DNA of 39,066 nt from Pelobacter sp. UBA6093 (GTDB lineage Bacteria; Desulfobacterota; Desulfuromonadia; Desulfuromonadales; Syntrophotaleaceae): assembly GCA_002435955.1 (NCBI GenBank), contig DIWZ01000033.1, forward strand, positions 143,615-182,680. Direction: 5' to 3'. The translations under genes were made by a program, and so were the position numbers. Below, one piece after another: positions 9,140 to 16,294 of this stretch. How positions within the stretch are numbered: the first letter of the stretch is position 1; every line of letters begins with the position of its first letter. The notes under the pieces are model-generated. The model saw only the letters and a program-made list of their open reading frames with translations. It made no database searches and was not told the origin of the DNA.

Positions 9140-10297
9140 ATGGGTCTGTTATCCAATACCGTCAGTATCTGCCAGTTCAACGTGGTCGGCGAATTGCCGA
9201 CGGAAAACGTTATCGAATGGGCCGGCCAATGCCTGGCCGGACAGGCCTTTCAGAGTATTGAAGGCAGCAGTGAAGAGCAGTCGAGCGGCTGGGTGCACCT
9301 GGACGATTTCGAGGCCTGCGACTTCGCTGTTCCTGAAGCTTATGCCCGCGACCACTATCTGACCTTCAGCCTGCGGCGAGACCGGCGGCGCATCCCCGGC
9401 GGCTTGCTCAAGGCCCATCTCGATCGCGCCGAGCAGAAGTTTCTGGACGAACACCCCGGGCTGCAGCGGGTTCCCAAAAACAAGCGCGAGGAGTTGCGCG
9501 AAGCGGTACGGGGCAGCTTGCTGTCCCGCACCCTGCCGTCGCCGGCCACCTTCGACGCCGTCTGGGATACGCGTAACGGGCGGTTGACCCTGACCACCCT
9601 TAACGGTCAGGTCGTCGAACAGTTCGAGAACCTGTTCAAAACCTCTTTCGAGGGTCTGCGGCTGGTGGCCGTACATCCCGTGGCGCGCGCTGCGGGAGTG
9701 CTGGACGACAACCGCAAGGAAGCCCTGCAACAGCTTAACCGGGCAGTAAATGATACGGTGCTCGACCAGATCAAGGACAATCTCTGGCTGGGATGGGACC
9801 TTCTGCGCTGGCTGGTGGATCGTACCCTCAACTCCGGCTCCGATTACCGCGTCAATCAACCCGGTCCGGCCCAGGACGGAGAAAGTTTTGTCGCTTATCT
9901 CAACGATCGCCTGGTACTCAGCGGCGGGCACGAGGACGGGACTCAGAAAATTACCGTAGCCGGTCCCCAGGATCGCTTCGATGAAGCGTTGGCCGCCCTG
10001 GATACCGGCAAGGACATCGGCGAGGGCACCCTGTATCTGGAAAAAGGTGAACTGCAGTGGAAAATGACCCTCAAAGGGGAATTGTTTCAGTTCGGGTCTT
10101 ACCGCTGCCCGGGCGTCAAGCTTGAAAAGGACGCCCTTACCGACCAGAACAGCGAGCGCCTGGCGGTATTTTTTGAACGCATGTATGTGCTGGAGGAAGG
10201 CCTGCAACTGTTCGACAGTCTGCTGGCGGCCTTTTTGGAAGCCCGCCTGTCGGATAGCTGGCAGCCGCCCCTGACGGAAGTTGCGGCCACGGCGTGA
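9140..10297 (+). CDS. rdgC: RdgC-like recombination-associated DNA-binding protein
   Basis: About 385 residues from the ATG at 9140, which follows AAGGAGGATCCC; a longer frame exists upstream but lacks such a site. The middle section (LKAHLDRAEQKFLDEHPG, then KREELREAVRGSLLSRTLPS) and the following VWDTRNGRLTL segment match the layout of RdgC. RdgC is a ring-shaped duplex-DNA-binding protein that modulates RecA in enterobacteria. This protein is longer than E. coli RdgC (about 300 residues), with an extended C-terminal half, so the match is a family-level call and activity here is inferred. The downstream gene overlaps its stop codon (GTGA), implying translational coupling. Confidence 0.75.
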   Translation: MGLLSNTVSICQFNVVGELPTENVIEWAGQCLAGQAFQSIEGSSEEQSSGWVHLDDFEACDFAVPEAYARDHYLTFSLRRDRRRIPGGLLKAHLDRAEQKFLDEHPGLQRVPKNKREELREAVRGSLLSRTLPSPATFDAVWDTRNGRLTLTTLNGQVVEQFENLFKTSFEGLRLVAVHPVARAAGVLDDNRKEALQQLNRAVNDTVLDQIKDNLWLGWDLLRWLVDRTLNSGSDYRVNQPGPAQDGESFVAYLNDRLVLSGGHEDGTQKITVAGPQDRFDEALAALDTGKDIGEGTLYLEKGELQWKMTLKGELFQFGSYRCPGVKLEKDALTDQNSERLAVFFERMYVLEEGLQLFDSLLAAFLEARLSDSWQPPLTEVAATA

Positions 10298-10704
10298 GCC
10301 GGAGGGCGCAGCTGCTGTTCGTTTACGGCACCCTGCAGCGGCATGGCGGTGCCCACTACCTGCTGGCCGGGCAGGCCACCTTTTTGGGGCCTGCCTGGCT
10401 GCAGGGGCGGCTGTACGAAGTGAACGGCTATCCGGCTGCGGTTCTGTCGGACCACCCCCGGGATCGCATCCGGGGCGAACTCTACCGCATGCATCAAGCG
10501 GAGGTTCTGCTGGCACGGCTCGATGCCTATGAAGAGATCGGCCCGCAGTTTCCCGAACCTTTCGAATACCGGCGCGTACAGGTCAGTGTCACGGACAACC
10601 ATCAAACCCGCCTGAACGCCTGGACCTATCTCTACAACCGCGACACTGCCCGGCTTTCCCCCCTCACCAGCGGTCATTGGCTCCCCCCGGGTACTGAAAT
10701 ATGA
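10294..10704 (+). CDS. Gamma-glutamylcyclotransferase-like (AIG2/YtfP family) protein
   Basis: A 136-residue protein with the family hallmark VYGTLQ at 10-15, followed by a hydrophobic beta-barrel pattern and LDAYE ending at Glu80, which lies where the catalytic acidic residue of the gamma-glutamylcyclotransferase fold is expected. Members cyclise gamma-glutamyl amines or dipeptides; the substrate here cannot be told. The start is GTG, overlapping the rdgC stop codon in the four bases GTGA. I know of no functional reason for the pairing. Downstream, a short CCCCAATGGGG hairpin followed by T residues could be a weak terminator. Confidence 0.8.
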   Translation: MSRRAQLLFVYGTLQRHGGAHYLLAGQATFLGPAWLQGRLYEVNGYPAAVLSDHPRDRIRGELYRMHQAEVLLARLDAYEEIGPQFPEPFEYRRVQVSVTDNHQTRLNAWTYLYNRDTARLSPLTSGHWLPPGTEI

Positions 10705-10853
10705 TGTGCCTGCTCCGTCTTCCCCAATGGGGATGATTTTTTATGCTTTCCAATATTTCCCAATAGGTCTATAAAGGAAAAATGCTTTTTCGGCAATTAC
10801 TTAGCCGCATCGATGCCACTGAAGCGGTGCTTCTAACGTGATGGATCAACGTT

Positions 10854-13103
10854 ATGACCAAACCATCGATATACCAGAGGCTGTTTTCCGACATCCCGGA
10901 TCTGCTGGCTGTTGTCGACCGTAATCACCGCCTGATCATGTGCAACTGGCGCGGAGGTTACGACTACGTCCCCGAGGAACAAAGACAAGGCCAGCCCCTT
11001 TGTTATGAGGTGTTTTATCCCGGTCAAGGCAAACCCTGCCAGCCTTGTCATGTGGCGGAGGTATTTCGCACCGGCAAACCGCTGGTAACCGAAAAGCATA
11101 ATGCCCGCGTCGGTCATCTGGAGGTTCGTTGTTTCCCCATCCACGATGAACGCGGCCAACTCATCCTGGTGGCAGAACAGCTCTGCGATATCAATCAGCG
11201 CAAGACCGCCGAGGAAAACCTGCGCGCCAGGGAATCGCAATACCGCACGCTGGTCGAGAGCCAGGTTGACCTGGTGTGTCGCTGGCTACCCGATACTACC
11301 CTGACCTTCGTCAACGCCACCTATTGCCGGTTTTTCGGAAAATCCCGCGAGGAGTTGCTCGGCACCCGTTTCATCGATCTCATCCCCGAGGAATTTCGTG
11401 GTGATCTTGTCGAACATGTGGCTTCACAGGCCAACCAGCCGCGGTTGAAGTCCCAGGAAGTGGAAGTCTACACCGTCGACGGCGAGAGGCGCTGGCATAG
11501 CTGGTGCGATTGCCCTATCTTCGATGAATGGGGATGTCTGTCGGAGTTTCAATCGGTGGGGCGGGACATCACTGAAGAAAAACTTGCCCTTCAGCGTCTC
11601 CGAGACAGCCAGGCTCGTTACCGCCTTTTTTTTGAAAACGACCTGACCGGCGATTTCGTCGTCACCGTCGGGGGCCGGCTTGTCGATTGCAACCCGGCTT
11701 TTTTGCGAATATTCGGTTTTGCTTCCCGGGGACAAGCCATGGAGCAAAACTTTTTTGAGCTGTTTTTTCAAGGCAAAGATCCCGCCACTTTTTTCGAAAC
11801 GCTGCAGCAACAGCAAAAGATGGAATATTGCGAGATTGAAGGGCGCAAAGGGGATGGCACCCCGTTACAGCTGGTCGCCAACCTTGTCGGCGAATTCGAC
11901 GACGACGGACAACTCCAGACCATTCAGGGTTTTCTGTTCGATAACACCGATCTGAAAAATCTGCAGAAGCAATTTCTGCATGCGCAGAAAATGGAAGCCA
12001 TGGGGCGCCTGGCTGGCGGCGTCGCCCATGATTTCAACAATCTTTTGACCGTCATCAGCGGCTACAGCCAGTTCCTGTTGCAGAAATACCCCGACGAACC
12101 ACTGCGGGGTTGCCTGGAGCAGATCATCAAGGCGGGCGATCAGGCCGCTTCCTTGACCGGTCAATTGCTGACCTTCAGTCGGCGGCAGGTCATGCAGACC
12201 AAAGAGATGGATCTCAATGCGGTGACCGCCGACATGGAAAAAATGCTGGTGCGCATTCTCGGCGCCGACGTTGAACTGGTGGTGTTGCGGGACCCCCGCC
12301 TGGGGCTTGTCAATGCCGATCGGGGGCAAATCGAGCAGGTGATCGTCAATCTGGCCGTCAATGCGCGGGATGCCATGCCCGAGGGAGGCAAGCTGACCAT
12401 CGAGACCATCAATATCGAGCTCGATGAAATGTATTCCACCTGGCATGCCGGTCTGGCGCCGGGTTATTATGCCATGCTGTCGGTTACCGACACCGGTTTC
12501 GGCATGGACGCGGAAACCATGAGCAAGATTTTTGAACCGTTCTATACCACCAAGGAGACAGGCAGAGGAACCGGTTTGGGTCTGTCCACGGTTTATGGCA
12601 TCGTGCAGCAAAGCGGGGGGCATATCTACGTTTACAGTGAACCGGGCATGGGCACCACCTTCAAAATTTACCTGCCACGCATCGACAATCCGATAGTCAA
12701 CGGCATCAGCACCGAAAGCCCCTGCCTGCCCGTCAAGGGTTCGGAAACCATTCTGCTGGTCGAAGATAACGAGTCGGTCAGGGATCTGGCCCATATGGTT
12801 CTGCACGGTAACGGTTACAAGGTTCTGGAAGCCGGCAACCCGCAGGAAGCCTTGCAAGTGTTTGAAACCTATGGGGAGGCAATCCATCTGCTGCTGACCG
12901 ATGTCGTGATGCCAGGTGGCAGCGGCCCGACTCTGGCGAAGGAGTTACGCAGCCGTCAGCCCGATCTCAAGGTGCTTTATATCTCCGGGTATCCGCAGGA
13001 TACCCATGCCATCGATAACCTGGTCACTCATAAGGACGCCTTTTTGGCCAAGCCGTTTACCCCCGTGTCCCTGGGCCTTAAAGTGCGTGACCTCCTCGGT
13101 TGA
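10854..13103 (+). CDS. Hybrid sensor histidine kinase: three PAS domains, HisKA, HATPase and receiver
   Basis: A 749-residue cytoplasmic sensor without membrane segments. PAS domains lie at about 10-115, 120-245 and 255-375; PAS2 and PAS3 carry PAS/PAC signatures such as FQSVGRDITEEK. The kinase core has the H-box GGVAHDFNNLL with phosphoacceptor His392, an N-box (NLAVNARDAMPEGG), DTGFGM and GTGLGLS glycine boxes. A receiver domain from about 631 has the acidic pair VEDN and phosphoacceptor Asp683 in LLTDVVMPGG. PAS1 contains Cys30, Cys50, Cys62 and Cys65, the last two as CQPC, which suggests a thiol or metal-based signal. No DNA-binding output domain is present, so phosphate presumably passes to a partner encoded elsewhere. 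The ATG lacks a strong ribosome-binding site. Confidence 0.93.
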   Translation: MTKPSIYQRLFSDIPDLLAVVDRNHRLIMCNWRGGYDYVPEEQRQGQPLCYEVFYPGQGKPCQPCHVAEVFRTGKPLVTEKHNARVGHLEVRCFPIHDERGQLILVAEQLCDINQRKTAEENLRARESQYRTLVESQVDLVCRWLPDTTLTFVNATYCRFFGKSREELLGTRFIDLIPEEFRGDLVEHVASQANQPRLKSQEVEVYTVDGERRWHSWCDCPIFDEWGCLSEFQSVGRDITEEKLALQRLRDSQARYRLFFENDLTGDFVVTVGGRLVDCNPAFLRIFGFASRGQAMEQNFFELFFQGKDPATFFETLQQQQKMEYCEIEGRKGDGTPLQLVANLVGEFDDDGQLQTIQGFLFDNTDLKNLQKQFLHAQKMEAMGRLAGGVAHDFNNLLTVISGYSQFLLQKYPDEPLRGCLEQIIKAGDQAASLTGQLLTFSRRQVMQTKEMDLNAVTADMEKMLVRILGADVELVVLRDPRLGLVNADRGQIEQVIVNLAVNARDAMPEGGKLTIETINIELDEMYSTWHAGLAPGYYAMLSVTDTGFGMDAETMSKIFEPFYTTKETGRGTGLGLSTVYGIVQQSGGHIYVYSEPGMGTTFKIYLPRIDNPIVNGISTESPCLPVKGSETILLVEDNESVRDLAHMVLHGNGYKVLEAGNPQEALQVFETYGEAIHLLLTDVVMPGGSGPTLAKELRSRQPDLKVLYISGYPQDTHAIDNLVTHKDAFLAKPFTPVSLGLKVRDLLG

Positions 13104-13138
13104 GGTTCCCGCAATCCCCTGGAACTATTCTCATACGC

Positions 13139-13175
13139 AAAAAGGCTCCCCTTTGCATTAAAGGGGAGCCTTTTT
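13139..13175. terminator. Strong bidirectional Rho-independent terminator
   Basis: Arms AAAAAGGCTCCCCTTT and AAAGGGGAGCCTTTTT pair perfectly over 16 bases around the loop GCATT. The run of T at one end and of A at the other makes it work on both strands. It lies between the kinase gene and the convergent queH gene and probably ends both transcripts. Confidence 0.9.
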
Positions 13176-13199
13176 GCTTTGAATGGCGGAAATTTCCGC

Positions 13200-13868
13200 T
13201 TATTCCTTCGAAAATCTGTCGAATTCGGTCATATCCCGTAGGATTAATGCCTGGTCTCGCTGTTGCCGCCAGCGATTGGTGTCACGCAGGCTGAAAATGC
13301 AGCCGCAGTATTGCTGGTTATAAAAGCCCTCACGCCTTGAAACCTCCACCATGCGTTGGGAGCCGCCGCTCTTGCGCCAATTGAACGGGCAGAACGCTAC
13401 CCCCGGATGCGCTTTGGCGGCTGCCAGCCCTGCTTCGTTGACCTGTTTCAGGTCTTTCCAGCGGGAAATGCCCAGAGTCGTGGCAAACACTTCAAATCCG
13501 TGACTAGCGGCAAATCCCGCCGTAGATTCCATCCGCATGCGAAAACACGCGCTGCAGCGCATGCCGCGCTCAGGTTCCTGTTCGAGACCGGAGACCGCAG
13601 CGAACCACAGCGCCGGATCCTGATCGGCATCCACAAACGCCACGCCGAGCTTGGCAGCAAATCCCTGCTGCTCCTGCTTGCGCTGCTGGTATTCGTCGCG
13701 CGGATGAATATTGGGATTGTGAAAATACAGGGTTACCGCTACCCCGGCATCGACCAGGGATTCCAGGATCCCTCCGGCACACGGCGCACAGCATGTATGC
13801 AGCAGCAGCGAACGGACCCCGCCGGGCAACTCCGGGATTGCCGGGTTTTTATTATCGACATGTTCCAT
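13200..13868 (-). CDS. queH: Epoxyqueuosine reductase QueH
   Basis: Reduces epoxyqueuosine to queuosine, the last step of queuosine synthesis in tRNA; QueH is the cobalamin-independent alternative to QueG. The chosen ATG at 13868 gives 222 residues and has GGAG eight bases upstream; an in-frame ATG six codons earlier has none. The N-terminus has LLHTCCAPC (Cys26, Cys27, Cys30), then HNPNIHP, then RCSACF and a late QYCGC, the four cysteine groups that bind the iron-sulfur cluster and second metal. TTLGISRWKD is also typical of the family. It converges on the kinase gene across a shared terminator, and a sigma-70-like promoter lies upstream. Confidence 0.92.
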   Translation of the reverse strand: MEHVDNKNPAIPELPGGVRSLLLHTCCAPCAGGILESLVDAGVAVTLYFHNPNIHPRDEYQQRKQEQQGFAAKLGVAFVDADQDPALWFAAVSGLEQEPERGMRCSACFRMRMESTAGFAASHGFEVFATTLGISRWKDLKQVNEAGLAAAKAHPGVAFCPFNWRKSGGSQRMVEVSRREGFYNQQYCGCIFSLRDTNRWRQQRDQALILRDMTEFDRFSKE

Positions 13869-13926
13869 GCAGGTCACTCCGGCCATCCAACGGGTTTATT
13901 CCCGTCATGGAATAACGTATAGGGGC

Positions 13927-13956
13927 AGTATAACCTCAAGCGCCCCGTTTGAACAA
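13927..13956 (-). promoter_or_regulatory. Candidate sigma-70-like promoter of queH
   Basis: On the minus strand, TTGTTC (13951-13956) and TATACT (13927-13932) are separated by 18 bases and point toward queH, leaving a leader of about 50 bases. The -35 box is only a moderate match. Confidence 0.4.
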
Positions 13957-14164
13957 GGGCGACGACGGAAATCGACGTGGCCGGGCGAAGGCAAAATGCC
14001 CGTTGTGGCCTGGTGCGCAACCGGCACTTTTCCACCTTGACAAAAACCAGTGTATTTGTTTGTTTGTGAAAATTGATGGCGTCGCAAAAAGTCCGCCCTT
14101 GTATGTTAGTTCCAAAGCAAATCAGAGTAAGGATTTTTGATTCCTGTTGATGTAAGATGTCGAC

Positions 14165-14196
14165 AAAAAGTTGCCGGGGAAGGCGCAAATCCCCGG
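14165..14196 (-). terminator. Rho-independent terminator of the MAT gene
   Basis: Read on the minus strand, CCGGGGA and TCCCCGG pair around a nine-base loop and are followed by CAACTTTTTG. It lies about 35 bases beyond the MAT stop codon and before queH, so the two minus-strand genes are probably separate transcripts. Confidence 0.65.
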
Positions 14197-14229
14197 GGCA
14201 TAGGGGGTCCTGCCTGTGCCCCCCCCTTT

Positions 14230-15435
14230 TCAGCACACTGCATGTTTCCCCTCGATCAACTCCTTGCAGAGGGTTTCCACGTTCGCCAGGGCCTCGGCCA
14301 GGATTGCATGCGCGGTCTTTTGCACCGCTTCAAATGCCTGCCCCGGTGCGGGAAGTATCTGGGCCGCCACCATCTGCGGGCAGTCGATGGGCATGCCAAT
14401 CTGGCTGACCAGGAAGACGTAGACCTCCTGCAGCCCCGGAATTTGTTCGTAAATCGCGCGGGCTGCCTGGTGGGCCAGGACATTGTAGATTTTTCCGACG
14501 TGGCTGACCGGGTTTTTGCCCGCAACCGCTTCGGTGCCGATGGGGCGACCGACGGGGATCAGCCCGTTGATCCGGTTGCCCCTGCCAACCTGGCCGGAAT
14601 CGGCGTCTTCCGCCGAGGTGCCGAGCAGACTCAGGTAGACACCGCCCAATCCACGGCCAGGCTGATCGAGCGTGTTCAGATGGATGCGGGCCGACGGTTG
14701 GCATCCTGCCCGCTGCGATACGAAACGCTGCAGATCCTCCAGGATGGCCTGTTTGCGAACGAAGTAAACCTGCTCGCTCACGATCTGGCGGGCCATCAGC
14801 GGCATGGCGACAGTAAAATCGACCTGATGTCCCTGTCGGACCCCCATGACCTTGACATCCTCGCCGGTTTCAGGAAACCTGGCCTTGAAGTCGCTGCCGT
14901 TGACATACATTTCCAGGGCCAGCACCGCCTGTTCCGTCGGGCTTAAGGGGTAATAGCCGACGGCCGCAGAACTGTCGTTGGCACAGCGCACCTGCCCCGA
15001 ACGTGCGAAGATATCCGTGAGTTCCTCGGATCCGGGTGCCAGCAGCACCCGACAAATCAGGTGCTGATCCGGGTCGATGAATCGCATGTGTCCTGTCAGC
15101 CAGTCCCGCACTGCCTTTTCGGCAATCTCCGCCACCGGCACAGTTTTCCCCTGGACAAGGACTGTGGCGCGGTCTCCGATGCTCAATTCCATCGGTTTGA
15201 GGATGCGGCCACCGCCGAACCATTTCTCCACGCTGCCCGCGGTAAGCAGACCCTTGTCGATGTTGTGATGCAGGACGGCGCCGAACTCCTGCAGATAATA
15301 GCGCGACAGTTGTTGGGAGATGGCCTCCAGCATGGCGTCGCACATGCTGTCGGGATGCCCGACCCCTTTGCGTTCCACGATCTCGAAAGGTTGGTCGGCC
15401 AGCGCCTGGCCCCGAAAAGGTGTTACAAGAATCAT
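14230..15435 (-). CDS. Archaeal-type methionine adenosyltransferase (S-adenosylmethionine synthetase)
   Basis: Makes S-adenosylmethionine from methionine and ATP. About 401 residues from the ATG at 15435, which follows AAGGAGGGGGAG; an ATG eight codons upstream has no such site. It belongs to the archaeal (type 2) MAT family rather than the usual bacterial MetK family: it has the near-N-terminal VERKGVGHPDSMCD, a central GRGNRINGLIP and GKNPVSHVGKIYNVLAH. Length matches archaeal MATs (about 400). I see no SAM riboswitch upstream; a small GCGCA/TGCGC hairpin precedes the ribosome-binding site. It is transcribed divergently from marC and ends at its own terminator. Whether a normal metK exists elsewhere is not visible here. 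Confidence 0.9.
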   Translation of the reverse strand: MILVTPFRGQALADQPFEIVERKGVGHPDSMCDAMLEAISQQLSRYYLQEFGAVLHHNIDKGLLTAGSVEKWFGGGRILKPMELSIGDRATVLVQGKTVPVAEIAEKAVRDWLTGHMRFIDPDQHLICRVLLAPGSEELTDIFARSGQVRCANDSSAAVGYYPLSPTEQAVLALEMYVNGSDFKARFPETGEDVKVMGVRQGHQVDFTVAMPLMARQIVSEQVYFVRKQAILEDLQRFVSQRAGCQPSARIHLNTLDQPGRGLGGVYLSLLGTSAEDADSGQVGRGNRINGLIPVGRPIGTEAVAGKNPVSHVGKIYNVLAHQAARAIYEQIPGLQEVYVFLVSQIGMPIDCPQMVAAQILPAPGQAFEAVQKTAHAILAEALANVETLCKELIEGKHAVC

Positions 15436-15610
15436 CTCCCCCTCCTTGTGGCGCAGCATTTTGCGCGCTTACTAAGAAGCTAGCAACCCTCGTGGTTCTG
15501 TCAATCGGGAAAGACCATCCGATCCCGACCACGGATGCGGCCCGGGCCGTCCTTGATCTTCAGGGCCATAGTATGGTAGGCCTCTTCAAACCCCCGATCA
15601 GCGAGGTATC

Positions 15611-16231
15611 ATGCAGGAATTCATAAGTGCTTCGACCCTCCTCTTTATGTTGCTCAACCCCTTTTTGCTGGTGGTCTACCTGCTCGATGTGTTTCAAAAG
15701 CTCTCTACCTCCCTGTTCATACGCATTATATTGCGCGCCGGGTTTATCAGTATCGTAGTGTTTTCCGTTTCCGCCCTGCTGGGCGACGTCATTTTTGAGG
15801 ATGTTCTGCAGGCCCGGTTTGCGTCGTTTCAAATTTTCGGTGGCATCGTTTTTCTGCTCATCGGCCTGCGGTTCGTGTTTGAAGGCAATGCCGCCATCGA
15901 GGCCCTGCGCGGCGAATCCCAGCATATCGCCGGCGCCATCGCCATGCCGCTCATGATCGGTCCGGGGACCATCGGCGCGAGCATCCTCATCGGCAAGCGT
16001 TTGGGGCAGTGGCAGGCCATCCTGGCCATCACCCTCACGGTGCTGGTCAGCGTTGTCGTTATGATTATTCTCAAGCGCGTGCATGATTTGGTGCGTACGT
16101 ATAATGAACCGATGGTGCAACGTTACATTGAGGTTGCAGGCCGGATAACCGCACTGGTTGTTGGTACCTTCGCCATGGAGATGATTTTACAGGGGGTAGA
16201 AACCTGGCTAAAAGCCTTCGGCGGAATTTGA
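15611..16231 (+). CDS. MarC-family integral membrane protein
   Basis: A 206-residue inner-membrane protein with six likely membrane helices. Family marks include LLNPFLLVVYLLDVF near the start, AMPLMIGPGTIGA around the middle and a last helix with GRITALVVGTFAMEMILQG. MarC/YchE/YhgN proteins resemble small-molecule transporters, but their substrates are unknown; the early link to multiple antibiotic resistance is not supported. GAGG precedes the ATG. The gene is divergent from MAT and convergent with tamB, and a dispersed repeat follows its stop codon. Confidence 0.9.
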   Translation: MQEFISASTLLFMLLNPFLLVVYLLDVFQKLSTSLFIRIILRAGFISIVVFSVSALLGDVIFEDVLQARFASFQIFGGIVFLLIGLRFVFEGNAAIEALRGESQHIAGAIAMPLMIGPGTIGASILIGKRLGQWQAILAITLTVLVSVVVMIILKRVHDLVRTYNEPMVQRYIEVAGRITALVVGTFAMEMILQGVETWLKAFGGI

Positions 16232-16241
16232 ACAGTCGGGG

Positions 16242-16267
16242 CATGGATAGTTCGACAGGGTACTAGG
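16242..16267 (+). repeat. Dispersed intergenic repeat, copy B
   Basis: CATGGATAGTTCGACA followed by GGGTACTAGG. The first 16 bases match copy A (GGATAGTCCGACA) and the inverted copy D. It sits in the 63-base gap between the converging marC and tamB genes. Confidence 0.65.
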
Positions 16268-16294
16268 TAAGCGCAAAGCCGGCATCGTAAACTA

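Larger units (their letters stand above)
13869..14229. other. Intergenic region between queH and the MAT gene
   Basis: About 360 bases with no convincing gene. It holds, from the left, the queH ribosome-binding site and candidate promoter (13927-13956); a short element GTCGCAAAAAGTCCGCC at 14081-14097 and a near repeat GTCGACAAAAAGTTGCC at 14159-14175; and the MAT terminator (14165-14196). A 120-codon minus-strand frame across it has no ribosome-binding site and no recognisable protein. Confidence 0.6.

Noticed and set aside
9149..10516. 455-codon minus-strand frame opposite rdgC
   Set aside because: Spans two overlapping plus-strand genes that have good starts and coupling; no motif of its own.
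13874..14236. 120-codon minus-strand frame between queH and the MAT gene
   Set aside because: No ribosome-binding site or recognisable protein; it overlaps a candidate promoter and the MAT terminator.
15436..15610. Possible SAM riboswitch upstream of the MAT gene
   Set aside because: Only a small GCGCA/TGCGC hairpin is seen; no multi-helix riboswitch arrangement or terminator can be drawn.
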